From the NCBI GenBank assembly GCA_946186665.1, contig CAMHOE010000004.1, positions 22,831-86,830 of the forward strand: 64,000 bases of DNA, read 5' to 3'. Source of the DNA: an uncultured Clostridia bacterium. Its GTDB lineage: Bacteria; Bacillota; Clostridia; Oscillospirales; Acutalibacteraceae. Both the position numbers and the translations under genes were made by a program. Of this stretch, positions 15,904 through 26,200 are shown piece after piece. Each line of letters starts with the position of its first letter. Position 1 is the first letter of the stretch. Under the pieces are notes generated by a model, which saw nothing but the letters and a program-made list of their open reading frames with translations, had not been told where the DNA came from and did not search any database.

Positions 15904-17485
15904 GGGAAAAAGAAGCAACAGCTATAAACTGACCCGGAGCTTTGTCGAGGGTATCTCTGAAAAGACAGATGTCGAATGTGAGGAGATATTTGTAAAGGAT
16001 AAGAACATCGGCACCTGTCTGGGATGCTTTGCCTGTTGGAACAAAACCCCCGGAGTCTGTGTTGTCAAGGATGATATGAAGGATGTTCTTGATAAGATAC
16101 TTTGGGCGGATATAGTTATATGGTCATTCGGACTTTATTATTTCAATGTTCCCGGAAAAATGAAGCTTCTTGTGGACAGACAGCTCCCTCTTGCCTTACC
16201 GTTTATGGTAAGTGAGAGCGAAAGCGGCGGTCATCCCGCGAGATTTGATATGTCAGGAAAGCGTCATGTGATAATCTCAACCTGCGGCTTCTATACCGCA
16301 AAGGGAAACTACGGTTCGGTCAATGCCATGTTTGACCATTTTCTCGGAAAAGGACGGTATGAGACTATCTACTGCGGACAGGGCGAACTGTTCAGAGTAG
16401 AAGCACTTCACGATCGCACAGACGAATATCTGAGCTATGTACATAGTGCCGGCAAGGAATTTGTTGAAGGCGGCATAAGCGAACAGACAAGGGAAAATCT
16501 CAATGAGCTGCTGTTCCCGAGAGAGACCTTTGAAACAATGGCAGACGCAAGCTGGGGCGTTTCTAAGGATACAGGCGAAAAAGAGGACGAGACTTACATC
16601 TTCACAAAACAGATGGCTTCCATGTATAATAAAGCGTCCTATAAGGGCAATGACATTGTTCTTGAAATGTGCTATACAGATGAAGGAAGATCATACCAGA
16701 TAGTTCTCAAAAAGGACGGCTATGAGGTTCTTAAGGATAATTTCCTGTCTCCCACAACAAAGGTGATAACACCCTTTACGGTATGGAAGGATATCGCCGC
16801 AGGAAAGATCAGCGGTTCTCAGGCTATGATGAAGAAGCTCTATCGTGTAGAGGGCGATTTTGATGTCATGCTGAACTGGGGAAAATATTTCGGCTCCGGC
16901 AATACTAAACAGACATCCGAAACGAACAGCTCCAACAAAAAGGACAAGGGAACAAGCCTGATGCTGACGCTTATCCCATGGATAACATTCTGGGTGGCAG
17001 CAGCAATAGATACCTATGCAGGTGCGCTTGTTTCTATCGGTGTATGCGCGCTAATGGGAATTATCTTCTTCCGTTTCCGCAAGACGTTTTATGATATGCT
17101 GTCCACGACTGCTGTAGCCGGTCTGTCTGTACTGGCTCTTCAGGTGCCGGAAATGATAAACCTCATCCTGCCCGGTTCATATCTTGCCTTTGGACTTATG
17201 TGGAGCTTGTCATGTCTTACTAAGGTGCCCCTTACTGCATGGTATTCCATGAACAGCTATAACGGTGAAAGCGCTCTGCAAAACCCGTTGTTTGTACGCA
17301 CTAACCGTATACTGACCCTTGCATGGGGCGTATTGTATATAATTACAAGTGTGTGGACATTTTTCCTGATGGGCACACCTGTTTCACCTTATCTTGCAAT
17401 AATCAATAATGTCATGCCCATACTGATGGGAATTTTTACAAAGTGGTTCCAGAACTGGTATCCGGCGCATTATGCTTCAAAATGA
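15872..17485 (+). CDS. Fusion of flavodoxin-like NAD(P)H oxidoreductase, SCP2-like domain and polytopic membrane domain
   Basis: 537 residues in three parts. Residues 1-195: flavodoxin_2/FMN reductase fold starting MKILVINGSPKGKRSNSY, with CLGCFACW as in iron-sulfur flavoproteins and the substrate-side motif WSFGLYYFNVPGKMKLLVDR. Residues 235-335: a segment like the sterol carrier protein SCP2 fold (TVWKDIAAGKISGSQAMMKK and GDFDVMLNWGKYF). Residues 355-537: about five or six transmembrane helices. This links a flavin site, a lipid-binding fold and a membrane anchor, suggesting reduction of a membrane or lipophilic substrate such as a quinone. GGAGGA supports the ATG. The SCP2 call is by pattern only. 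Confidence 0.8.
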   Translation: MKILVINGSPKGKRSNSYKLTRSFVEGISEKTDVECEEIFVKDKNIGTCLGCFACWNKTPGVCVVKDDMKDVLDKILWADIVIWSFGLYYFNVPGKMKLLVDRQLPLALPFMVSESESGGHPARFDMSGKRHVIISTCGFYTAKGNYGSVNAMFDHFLGKGRYETIYCGQGELFRVEALHDRTDEYLSYVHSAGKEFVEGGISEQTRENLNELLFPRETFETMADASWGVSKDTGEKEDETYIFTKQMASMYNKASYKGNDIVLEMCYTDEGRSYQIVLKKDGYEVLKDNFLSPTTKVITPFTVWKDIAAGKISGSQAMMKKLYRVEGDFDVMLNWGKYFGSGNTKQTSETNSSNKKDKGTSLMLTLIPWITFWVAAAIDTYAGALVSIGVCALMGIIFFRFRKTFYDMLSTTAVAGLSVLALQVPEMINLILPGSYLAFGLMWSLSCLTKVPLTAWYSMNSYNGESALQNPLFVRTNRILTLAWGVLYIITSVWTFFLMGTPVSPYLAIINNVMPILMGIFTKWFQNWYPAHYASK

Positions 17486-17505
17486 TTTATATATCCCCTT
17501 AAACA

Positions 17506-17541
17506 CAGCAGCACGACAGCTTCTCCGTGCTGCTGCTTTTT
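17506..17541 (+). terminator. Terminator of the padR operon
   Basis: CAGCAGCACG/CGTGCTGCTG stem with a 10-nt loop and a CTTTTT tail. Confidence 0.9.
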
Positions 17542-17703
17542 ATTGTCAGAAGAATTATAGGTAACCGCTAAAAATTATGCTTTACAATAATGGCATATCA
17601 TATTTCATTGAAAAGACTGTTGCGACCCAATATGAAAAAGTGATTGTAAAACAGGGTAAAAAGTAATCGTAAAAAGTAATTTGTGCTTATTTTTCTAATA
17701 GTA

Positions 17704-17732
17704 TTGCAAAATTGGTTGTAAAATAGTATAAT
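17704..17732 (+). promoter_or_regulatory. Promoter of the SPFH/zinc-ribbon operon
   Basis: TTGCAA (17704-17709), 17 bp, TATAAT (17727-17732). The leader of about 140 nt holds an ATTGGTG/CACCAAT inverted repeat around 17816-17855. Confidence 0.6.
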
Positions 17733-17880
17733 ATCTATGAATGTTCGGGTCGTTTGTAAATATTGATATTATCCGATCATTTGGTGATACATCGGAATTA
17801 TTCATAGTCGTATCCCCACCAATGTTGAGGAATACAGTATTGGTGCTAAACAATATTATAAAAAACAGGAGATGGTTTAA

Positions 17881-19266
17881 ATGGGTATCATTAAAGCTGC
17901 GGTAAATGCTATCGGCGGAGAGCTTGCAGATTCGTATCTGGAGGCGTACCGTCCCTCTGCAATGCATCAGAGAACGGCTGTTGCACCGGGTATCTTTGCG
18001 GATGCAGGTCAGAACAGAAACACAAACACCAAACGCATGAACAACGTTATCTCGAACGGTTCTATGATACAGGTAACTTCAGGTCAGCTGATGTGCCTTG
18101 TAGACGGCGGACGTGTTGTTGACTATACTACAGTCCCCGGCTACTATAAGGTTTCAAACTCCAGCTCTCCCTCACTCATGAACGGTGAGTTCGGAGCTTC
18201 CCTCAAGGATGGCTGGGAAAGAATCAAGTTCGGCGGCAACACCTACCATGAGCAGAGAGTTATCTATATCAACCTCAGACCAATGGAAGGTATCAAGTTC
18301 GGAACAAAAACACCTGTACCGTACTATGACGAGCATTACAAGATAGATGTTATGGTTCGTGCTTTCGGTACATTCTCACTTCAGATAGTAGAACCCTGGA
18401 AGTTCTTCAACACCGTTATTCCGCAGGAGTGCATAACGGACGGCGTCGGCTTTGAAGTAGATGACTTCCTTGATGACACATTCATGTCTGAATATCTCGG
18501 AGCACTGGGCGAGGCACTGAGCAACATTTCTACACTTGGTCAGCCTCTTTCCAGAATACCTACACAGACTACACAGTTAGCTAAATATATGCAGGACGCA
18601 CTTGATCCGGTATGGCGTCAGGAGCGCGGTCTTGAAATAAAGACTGTAGGTATCTCGAGCATATCCTATGACGACGACACTAAGAAGCTTCTTCAGGAGA
18701 GAAACCGTGTTGCTATTTACAACGACCCCAGCATGAGAGAGACATTCGTTCAGACATCCATCGCAAGAGGTCTGGAAAATGCCGGCTCAAACCCCAACGG
18801 CGCTATGGCAGGCTTTATGGGTATGGGCATGGGCATGAATGCAGCAGGCGGCTTTATGGGTCAGGCTTCAAACAACAATATGCAGCAGATGCAGATGCAG
18901 CAGCAGTATCAGCAGCCTATGCAGCAGCAGTACAACCAGCAGCCCATGCAGCAGGCACCTCAGCAGGCTCCCCAGCAGGCAGCAGGCGGATGGACCTGTA
19001 AGTGCGGCCACGCAGGCAATACAGGCAAGTTCTGTATGGAATGCGGTGCTCAGAAGCCCCAGCCTGCAAACAACGCATCATGGGTATGCCCTGCTTGCGG
19101 AACAAGCAACTCCGGCAAGTTCTGTATGAACTGCGGCGGTCAGAAGCCTGTTATCGCAAAAAAGATAAAGTGCGACAAGTGCGGATTTGAGCCTGATATG
19201 ACAAAGGCTATCCCGAAATTCTGTCCAAACTGCGGCGATCCTATCAATGAGGCTGACTATCAGTGA
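17881..19266 (+). CDS. SPFH-domain protein with C-terminal zinc ribbons (YdjI-like)
   Basis: 461 residues. An SPFH/band-7-like domain (about 45-290) of the YdjI (virion-core-like) type contains ISNGSMIQVTSGQLMCLVDGG and LRPMEGIKFGTKTPVPYYD. A Met/Gly segment and a Gln/Met/Pro-rich linker follow (about 340-362), then three zinc ribbons: CKCG..CMECG, CPACG..CMNCG and CDKCG..CPNCG. In Bacillus the YdjI protein helps recruit the phage-shock protein PspA to damaged membranes; that is family knowledge and not shown here. It is first in a three-gene run. AGGAG precedes the ATG. Confidence 0.85.
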   Translation: MGIIKAAVNAIGGELADSYLEAYRPSAMHQRTAVAPGIFADAGQNRNTNTKRMNNVISNGSMIQVTSGQLMCLVDGGRVVDYTTVPGYYKVSNSSSPSLMNGEFGASLKDGWERIKFGGNTYHEQRVIYINLRPMEGIKFGTKTPVPYYDEHYKIDVMVRAFGTFSLQIVEPWKFFNTVIPQECITDGVGFEVDDFLDDTFMSEYLGALGEALSNISTLGQPLSRIPTQTTQLAKYMQDALDPVWRQERGLEIKTVGISSISYDDDTKKLLQERNRVAIYNDPSMRETFVQTSIARGLENAGSNPNGAMAGFMGMGMGMNAAGGFMGQASNNNMQQMQMQQQYQQPMQQQYNQQPMQQAPQQAPQQAAGGWTCKCGHAGNTGKFCMECGAQKPQPANNASWVCPACGTSNSGKFCMNCGGQKPVIAKKIKCDKCGFEPDMTKAIPKFCPNCGDPINEADYQ

Positions 19267-19353
19267 TCATACAGACATCTGTGTGATACAAAAATATTTC
19301 CCTTATCGGCAATAACCGATAAGGGAAAATTTACAAAATGAGAGGTGAGCTGA

Positions 19354-19452
19354 GTGTCAGATATTCCCCTTTTTCATGCGCAAAACGAAAACACGCCCTG
19401 TGAAAAGGGTAATTATCGGGACACATATAGTTATGGAAACAGTTGCATATAA
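19354..19452 (+). CDS. Possible 32-codon upstream ORF
   Basis: GTG at 19354 is preceded by a good GAGAGGTGAG. It opens a 32-codon frame (start SDIPLFHAQNENTPCEK) that ends 17 bp inside the next gene. The next gene's best start (ATG 19433) has no clear ribosome binding site, so translation of this small frame could deliver ribosomes to it. No homology recognised. Confidence 0.3.
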   Translation: MSDIPLFHAQNENTPCEKGNYRDTYSYGNSCI

Positions 19453-20521
19453 ATGTCTGAATTGCGGCGGTCCTATGCAGTATAACGCTAAAAAGCTGAA
19501 ATTCTATTGCGAATACTGCCGCAGTGATTTTACCGAGGAAGAGCTTAAAGCAAACTTTGGTGAGCTTGACGAAAATCTTGATAAAAACGAAGCTGTATCT
19601 GAGGATGTACAGCCACAGGACGTTCCGGAGGGCTTTGAGGATTTTGCATCAAATACGGTCATGTATTCATGTGAAAGCTGCGGTGCGGAGATAATCGCAG
19701 ACAAGACCACCGCCGCGACCTTCTGTGTATACTGTCATAATCCTGTTGTAATATCCAACAGACTTACAGGTGCATTTAAACCGGCTAAGGTCATCCCCTT
19801 TATGATATCCGAAGAGGATGCACAGCAGAGATTTTTCGACTTTTGCCGTAAGAAACACTTCCTGCCGAAGGACTTCATCTCAGGCGCACAGCTTGAAAAT
19901 ATGAGGGGAGTTTACTATCCCTACTGGATGGTGGATTCACTGAAGGACGGAAACCTCTATGCCACTGCAAAGCAGATACGCACATGGGAAGCAGGAGATG
20001 AAAGGTTTACAGAAACAAAAACCTTTAAGGTAATGCGTGCCGGTAAGATAGATTTCAGAGATTACCCCTATCCTGCCCTGACAGGCGAGCACAGCAAGGC
20101 TCTGAAGTATGTCAATCCTTATGATGACAAGGATTTCAAGAAGTTTACAATGGCGTATCTGTCAGGCTTCCTCGCAGAAAAGCGTGATACAGAGCGCAAG
20201 GACGTTCAGGCTGACGTTGATAAAGAGCTTAAAGAGTATTCTGAAAAAATATACAAGGATACCATCAAGGGCTATGACAGTGTTCATGTAGACAGTGTAA
20301 GTGTCAAAACGCTGAAAGAGAACTGGCAATACGCAATGATGCCGGTCTGGATGATGAACTTCAACTATAACGGCAAGGATTACCTCTACGCCATGAACGG
20401 ACAGACAGGAAAAAACTACGGTGAGCTTCCGATAGATATGGGCAAGCTTGCAATATTCGGAGTTCTTCTGTTTGTTATCATCACAGTTCTTTGTGGGTTA
20501 GGAGGTTATTTCCTGCTATGA
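19433..20521 (+). CDS. TFIIB-type zinc-ribbon membrane protein (YdjG-like)
   Basis: About 362 residues. Two zinc ribbons open the protein (YKCLNCGG..YCEYC near 4-28 and YSCESCGAEI..FCVYC near 79-103). A conserved cytosolic domain follows (FKPAKVIPFMISEEDAQ, then MRGVYYPYWMVDS), with one C-terminal transmembrane helix (about 338-360). Starting at METVAYKCLNCGG places the ribbon at the N terminus as in relatives; an earlier ATG at 19376 would add 19 basic residues and also lacks a good ribosome binding site. Its last codons overlap the next start. It probably acts with the SPFH protein at the membrane. Confidence 0.85.
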   Translation: METVAYKCLNCGGPMQYNAKKLKFYCEYCRSDFTEEELKANFGELDENLDKNEAVSEDVQPQDVPEGFEDFASNTVMYSCESCGAEIIADKTTAATFCVYCHNPVVISNRLTGAFKPAKVIPFMISEEDAQQRFFDFCRKKHFLPKDFISGAQLENMRGVYYPYWMVDSLKDGNLYATAKQIRTWEAGDERFTETKTFKVMRAGKIDFRDYPYPALTGEHSKALKYVNPYDDKDFKKFTMAYLSGFLAEKRDTERKDVQADVDKELKEYSEKIYKDTIKGYDSVHVDSVSVKTLKENWQYAMMPVWMMNFNYNGKDYLYAMNGQTGKNYGELPIDMGKLAIFGVLLFVIITVLCGLGGYFLL

Positions 20522-20988
20522 GAAACAAAAATTTTCTTTCAAGGACAATAATTGTACTGGCCCTTGCAGTGTGTATGTTATTCAGCGGCATGACAGTATT
20601 TGCTGCACCTGCTGATGCTTACACTGCTGAAAGCTCTGCCTATACAATAGCAAACACAGCTTATGACGACGATTATGATTACGATTATGACGATTACTAT
20701 GATGACTATGATTATGATTACGACTACGACTATAATGATAATGCCCCACAGTCATCAAGCCATGAAAAGAAGCCAAAGAACTGGCTGAAAATAATACTGA
20801 TCTCCTTAGGTATAGGACTTCTGGTTTCCGTTATAACAGTGCTTGTTATCCGCAGCGGATATAAGAACAACGGACAGACCGAACCTTATGAGTTCAAGAA
20901 CAAGGCACCGCTGGATCTTACTGACAGCCGTGATGAGCTTGTAGATGTACAAGTTACAAGTGTAAGGATCAATAGAGACAACAATTAA
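20518..20988 (+). CDS. Small secreted/membrane protein with Tyr-Asp repeat
   Basis: 156 residues. A signal peptide (about 1-28, ending near VFAAPADA) is followed by a 26-residue run of alternating Asp and Tyr (about 50-75), a transmembrane helix (about 93-115) and a polar C-terminal tail. GGAGGT at 20501 and an ATGA overlap with the zinc-ribbon gene indicate coupled translation. YdjH-type partners of this operon usually carry a TPM domain between the signal peptide and the acidic linker. No room for one exists here, so this may be a reduced version. That is inference. Confidence 0.75.
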   Translation: MRNKNFLSRTIIVLALAVCMLFSGMTVFAAPADAYTAESSAYTIANTAYDDDYDYDYDDYYDDYDYDYDYDYNDNAPQSSSHEKKPKNWLKIILISLGIGLLVSVITVLVIRSGYKNNGQTEPYEFKNKAPLDLTDSRDELVDVQVTSVRINRDNN

Positions 20989-21019
20989 TATATTCAATAA
21001 ACCCTACCGGAGGGATCCC

Positions 21020-21538
21020 ATGAGATTTGACGTTATGCCTGTTGCTACAGAAAAACAAATAATTGAAGTTGAAGAGGCTGCATATAATGTATGGCATAAT
21101 TATTACAGGGAAATATTCTCTAAAGAACAAATAGACTATATGTTGAAAAAATATCAGTCAAGAGATGCGCTGAAAAAACAGATGGCAGATAAGTATATTT
21201 ATTATATGATCATGTCAGACGGTGAGCTTGCTGGATATATCTGTTTCAAAATATTTCCGGAGTATATATTTATTTCAAGGCTGTACATTAAAGCCGAGTT
21301 CCGCAGAAGAGGACTTGCGAGACGTTCGATCGCCATTTTTGACAAAATGCTTGACCGTGAGGAAATGAAAAAGATACGTTCACTCAGACTGAATGTTGAA
21401 AGGGATAATATCTTTGCCATCAACGTTTATGAGCATCTGGGATTTGTCAAGATAAGCTCTGTTGACACGGACATCGGAGAAGGCTTCTGCTGCTGTGAAT
21501 ACGTTATGGAACGTTCTTTAGATAAAGAATCAAGGTGA
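21020..21538 (+). CDS. GNAT-family N-acetyltransferase
   Basis: 172 residues. The acetyl-CoA-binding motif A is clear (ISRLYIKAEFRRRGLARRSI), followed by LRLNVERDNIFAINVYEHLGFVK (motif B). This is the RimI-like or small-molecule acetyltransferase layout; the substrate cannot be read. Cys-rich FCCCEY occurs near the end. GGAGGGATCCC precedes the ATG. The next gene starts at its stop codon, so the two form an operon that may continue from the YdjI-like cluster (gap of 31 bp). Confidence 0.9.
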   Translation: MRFDVMPVATEKQIIEVEEAAYNVWHNYYREIFSKEQIDYMLKKYQSRDALKKQMADKYIYYMIMSDGELAGYICFKIFPEYIFISRLYIKAEFRRRGLARRSIAIFDKMLDREEMKKIRSLRLNVERDNIFAINVYEHLGFVKISSVDTDIGEGFCCCEYVMERSLDKESR

Positions 21539-21543
21539 TAGTT

Positions 21544-21963
21544 ATGGGCGAAAAATTAAAGAAATATATTGAGTCGCTTCAGCTTCTCCTTGAAAGCGGA
21601 GATAAGATAGAAAACATCGGGGAGATAAAGAAAGAGCTTCTTGCAGAAATACAATTCTGGCAGCATGAAAGATTGATACACCTGATGGTGACATTTTTAT
21701 TCGCGCTGCTGACAATGTCCACTTTTTTTGTGTTTGTTTTCTATCAGTCAATAGCAGTATTGGTTCTTCTTCTTGCGCTTCTTATTCTTCTTGTGCCATA
21801 CATAATGCACTATTATCGGTTGGAAAATGGAGTACAGACATTGTATGTATTTTATGAAGAGCTTACAAGACGTGAGAAGTCCGGAAAAATATCCGAAGTC
21901 TGCGTTCCAAAGCTTAAGGGTGTAGTCATAAAGCCCTTAAAGCAAAAAGACAAAAAGAAATAA
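21544..21963 (+). CDS. Small two-helix membrane protein, unknown
   Basis: 139 residues: an amphipathic N-terminal part (about 1-40), two adjacent transmembrane helices (about 42-64 and 68-90), then a basic cytosolic tail ending in a lysine cluster. AAGGTGA supports the ATG at 21544; a GTG at 21535 in the same frame is possible. Coupled to the GNAT gene. No family recognised. Confidence 0.75.
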   Translation: MGEKLKKYIESLQLLLESGDKIENIGEIKKELLAEIQFWQHERLIHLMVTFLFALLTMSTFFVFVFYQSIAVLVLLLALLILLVPYIMHYYRLENGVQTLYVFYEELTRREKSGKISEVCVPKLKGVVIKPLKQKDKKK

Positions 21964-21972
21964 TATCAAACC

Positions 21973-22015
21973 AAAGCATCCTGCGCTGCCTGTTAAGGTG
22001 TGAGCAGGATGCTTT
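21973..22015 (+). terminator. Terminator-like hairpin
   Basis: AAAGCATCCTGC/GCAGGATGCTTT perfect 12-bp stem with a 19-nt loop, 10 bp after the stop codon. The downstream T-tract is short. Confidence 0.75.
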
Positions 22016-22024
22016 ACTGCATAA

Positions 22025-22060
22025 AAGAAAGACGTACCATAATCGGGGTACGTCTTTCTT
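22025..22060. terminator. Bidirectional terminator
   Basis: AAGAAAGACGTACC pairs with GGTACGTCTTTCTT around a short loop. It lies between convergent genes and is T-rich in both exits. Confidence 0.8.
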
Positions 22061-22093
22061 CTTAAAGATAGGAGAAAAAAGGAAACGCTGAAA

Positions 22094-22867
22094 TCAATCT
22101 ATATCATCGTCATCGGAAAAATGCACTCTTTCTTCCTTCAGCGAGGCTCTGGAAATTTTCTTGATCCGTACATTCTCATCTTTGCCTTTATTATCAGAGG
22201 GAGTTTCTTCAGCTTCGGCAGATACGTATCTACTCTGCTTTGAAGCTTCCTGAGCTACATTCTTGACTATCTTTGACATGATCATTACAGAAACAATATC
22301 CCACAGTCCGCTGAAAACAAATGATGCGCCTATAAGTATTGTTAGTATTATCGCTGCACCGTTTTTGTTGGTTTCTATACCGGGCTTAAAAATAGCGATA
22401 AGTCCGAGAGTGATAAGTATTGCCGCACCGATAAGATGCACCCACCATTTGTCCGACCTCAGCCGATAGTAGTTGATGGCGTATTGGAGCTTTAACACGC
22501 CGGTCACAAGTATCATTATTATCAGGATAACATTCAATAGTCTGAGAAAGCTGTCGGAATTGATAAGAAAATATATACCGATACCCAAAAGCGCCGCTCC
22601 CTGTACAAGAGCAAAAGAGCCGAACATATCCTCTTTTTTAAGCCTTAAAAAGCTTATACACCTCAGCAGGCCCCACACACAAAGCACACAGCCCAGTATC
22701 TGTCCGATAAAGGTGTTGAACTGTTCAGGTATTATGATCATTATAAGACCAAGAGTAACGATGGCAGCATTCAGAACTATAAGCTCTGCTTTCATTTCGC
22801 TTACCTTTTTCTTGATCTGATCATAACCATCTTCACTGCCTTTTTTTGCGGAATTCTTTTTAGCCAT
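22094..22867 (-). CDS. DUF308 (HdeD-like) membrane protein
   Basis: 257 residues. A basic N-terminal tail precedes six hydrophobic segments arranged as three DUF308-type hairpins (about 30-50, 55-73, 84-102, 107-128, 140-160 and 170-195), with the typical IGQILGCVLCVWGLLRCI and LLGIGIYFLINSD patterns. A charged cytosolic tail ends in DDDDID. HdeD relatives are linked to stress in other bacteria, but no function is shown here. Upstream TGCAAGGGAGGAATT-type sequence fits a ribosome binding site. Confidence 0.8.
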   Translation of the reverse strand: MAKKNSAKKGSEDGYDQIKKKVSEMKAELIVLNAAIVTLGLIMIIIPEQFNTFIGQILGCVLCVWGLLRCISFLRLKKEDMFGSFALVQGAALLGIGIYFLINSDSFLRLLNVILIIMILVTGVLKLQYAINYYRLRSDKWWVHLIGAAILITLGLIAIFKPGIETNKNGAAIILTILIGASFVFSGLWDIVSVMIMSKIVKNVAQEASKQSRYVSAEAEETPSDNKGKDENVRIKKISRASLKEERVHFSDDDDID

Positions 22868-23159
22868 GATAATTCCTCCCTTGCTAAAAAATATTACACA
22901 AAAATACTATTCTGTACTCTGCATCATATTACACTCTTGATTGTTATTTTTTGTATACAATAATTATAATAAAACTGTTAAAAAATGTCAATAAAATTCC
23001 TGTAAGTTATTATTATTTATCAGAATTGATGAGCCTTACTGCACTTTCACTATTCCAAAGATACAGTTTCACAAAGGTTAGTATTGTTTTAATGATTTTG
23101 AGTGGCGATTTTTTTACTTATATATAAGTGAGATTTTATTATACTTAAAATTATAACCA

Positions 23160-23188
23160 TTGAACTGTAAAGAATTTTATGATATACT
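23160..23188 (+). promoter_or_regulatory. Promoter of the large surface protein
   Basis: TTGAAC (23160-23165), 17 bp, TATACT (23183-23188), giving a leader of about 65 nt that ends in AAGGAGGT. The remaining gap (22868-23159) is AT-rich and shows nothing else clear. Confidence 0.55.
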
Positions 23189-23258
23189 GATAGCGTGGCA
23201 AACAGTATTTTTTTACGTTTTCAAACTTCATATAGTCATCTTATAAGGAGGTAATTCC

Positions 23259-26200
23259 ATGAGAAGAAGTCATATTGCAGTGAGATATAGATTTGTTTCT
23301 ATCCTTCTCACCATAATGATAATGACGTCATCGTACAATATCTGGTCAGGTAATGATGTCGCAGAAGCCATACCGTCTGATGATATAAGGGCTACTATTG
23401 ATGTTCAATTCGGTAAACGCGGCGAAGATTTTTACACATACTTAACCGAAGATTATCAAACCATTTCCGTTTCATATTCCGGATTTGTAAATTCAAGTGA
23501 AAGCATTGCTCCGGGAGAATTGAAAATACGGATACCCACCAACATTATCAAAGATGGTAACGGTAATTACGCTCAGAGCGGCTTCATTATTCATGACAGT
23601 AATACCTATTATGACAATAATTATGATGAAACCGTACACTCTTTGGAATACATCGAGAACTACGAGGGAGATGCGTCAGAGCTTGCAGGAGCGTTATACT
23701 ATTATACTGACAGTGAAGATGAAAACAGCTGCATAATAACAAACTTCAAGGAAATACCTGTTGATCCGGAATATGATTTCACCTATTATCAAATAATGCT
23801 ACGTGTTGAATACACAGCAAGTCTGCCCGCATATTTCTATTCAGCGGAAGTGCCAACGGATCCTTTGTATATGGATGTAAGTCTTGCAAAAGGCGATACA
23901 GTGTATACTCCATCTCTTCCCACAGCTTATACGTATTCTGACGCCTATACCGGTGAAGGCGGTGGATTTTATGCAGAAGATTATCTTCCCGTTTTATATC
24001 TTGACAACAGCACATTAGAAGCGACAAGACTTTATATAGACGCAAAGCTGCTTCTGAAAGGGCAAACCATCAGCTATGGTGTCACCGGTATCAACAGTAT
24101 CAAAATCGGATCAATAACGTATACACTTGGCGATAAATTCCGTTTGCTGAATGATACAGAAAGGGAATTTCTTTCTAACAGTGGAATTAATGTAAATGAG
24201 TATACATATGTCATCGAATTTCCCAAAAGCGAACTGAGCAGTCTGTATTCAAATGGCAACAATAAAAATATCCAAGCGAATATCACATATAAGGCAACAC
24301 AGGGTAACGGCTCACTCGCTGCTAACAGTACAAGCAGAAATGTTTATATAGCCGGATTAGACCCTACCCGCATAGGTACCAACCAGTCAAATATTAATTA
24401 CTCAAAGCCGCTTCCGCTGTCTCCTGAAGTGAGATATCCATGTCTGTACATTGGTAGTTACTCAGACTCAAATACCAGAAGCATCGCAGCTTCTTATGTT
24501 TTTCTGAACGGCTACTGGTCGGAGCTTGGTGAAACAAACGCCACCGGATACAATCAGTACGAAATAGAAAAACAGACTATGATCATTAACGGCGATAACT
24601 GGAGTGAAACTCCTGAAGACAGCATTAAAGTAAGCGGTAAGGTTTATGACTACTATAGTGACGACGACTTAGCAGGTTCTACAAACACACGCTTTAATAC
24701 TGGTTATAGCAATTCAACCTCAACTAATTTCTATTATAAATTCAATGATGCGCTGAGCGACTATTATAAAGAAAAGAATCAGCCATATTATGATTTTTAT
24801 ACTACATATACTCCTATCCGTGACATAAAACCTGACCCTGACACTACATACAGCCAGTCCTTCGGAATACTTAATCCATTATATATCGGAAAAATGAACA
24901 GCGGTCCGATAAAAAACAAAAACACTTCCTATGGACTTTTCGGAATTGATAAAAGCAACACATATTATTATGATCCTATTACAAACACAAGCGGAAATGT
25001 AAGCGCTGTAAATCGTGTAAACGCAATAACAATAGCTGCGGCATTAATGAATGGAAGCAACGGTGCCGGTAACGGTTCTGCTTTTTTAGGAATAGTAGCA
25101 GATCATCTCGGTGAAAACGGAGAGATACTCATGAATACTAATAATCCTTACAATGCTGATGACTTCGATTTCCCGTTAAAGGATCATGAAGTTGAGTCTC
25201 CGTTTTTTAATGAGGACTTCCTCAACGGCAACAATTCTCTGGGAGCAAAAATCGGAAGAGTTTTCGATGCAACTTATACATTTGACTACGGACAAATTTA
25301 TATCGGAGGTCAAAAAACATATGGTTACACACTTGCTCCGAAACAACGCTTCTTCTTTAATGATGACGGAACGATCAATACTGAACTGCAAAGAGAGGAT
25401 GTTAAGGCTACGTATTCCGTAACCAAAGAACTTATGCCGCTGAATTTTGTATATAATAATCAAGAATATGCAAACTCAGGATACGGTCAGAGGATAGATA
25501 TCCCCCTTGTTATTCCCGCAGATGTAATGAAAAAAAATTATAAGATGGAAGTCTATGGAGATGACTGTACATATGTCTACCTCGACGGAAAGCTCATTCT
25601 TGATCTCGGCGGACTAAGCTATGCTTATGATTATTACAATACTAACGGCAAAAATAATACGATATTAGGTACAATTGATTTTAAAGCTAAGAAAGCAACA
25701 GTCAGCAAAATCAAGACTGTTACAGGTATCACAACTAATTTAACAAGAGATTTCGACATAAATGATGGCAGGATGCATGTTATCACTCTTGTACAAACTG
25801 ATAACTATACAGGTGAAGGAGCTTTATATGTAACCACTACACTTCCTCTTGAATATGTAATACCTGAGGAAGGCGATCCAAAAAGCAGCTATGAGGTACA
25901 GAACATATTCTCATCTCCACAGTTCAGCAAAAACCTTACGACCTTCATAGACGGTCTTGATTTTAAGAACACCGTAAATGTTGTCGCTCCTCATGAAGCA
26001 GGAGAAATGGATATAACGCCAATGAGTACAGTTTCCCTCGCTAAAAGCTACACCGGACATTATTATGACCGTGAAGAATACGAGGATGACGGTTGGGTCT
26101 ATACAGACTATGATGCTATCGATAAAGACCCCGAAGACAGGAATCTTGGAAAAAATGAAATATACGCATATCTGGGACTTATATATCCGGGTGATACGGA

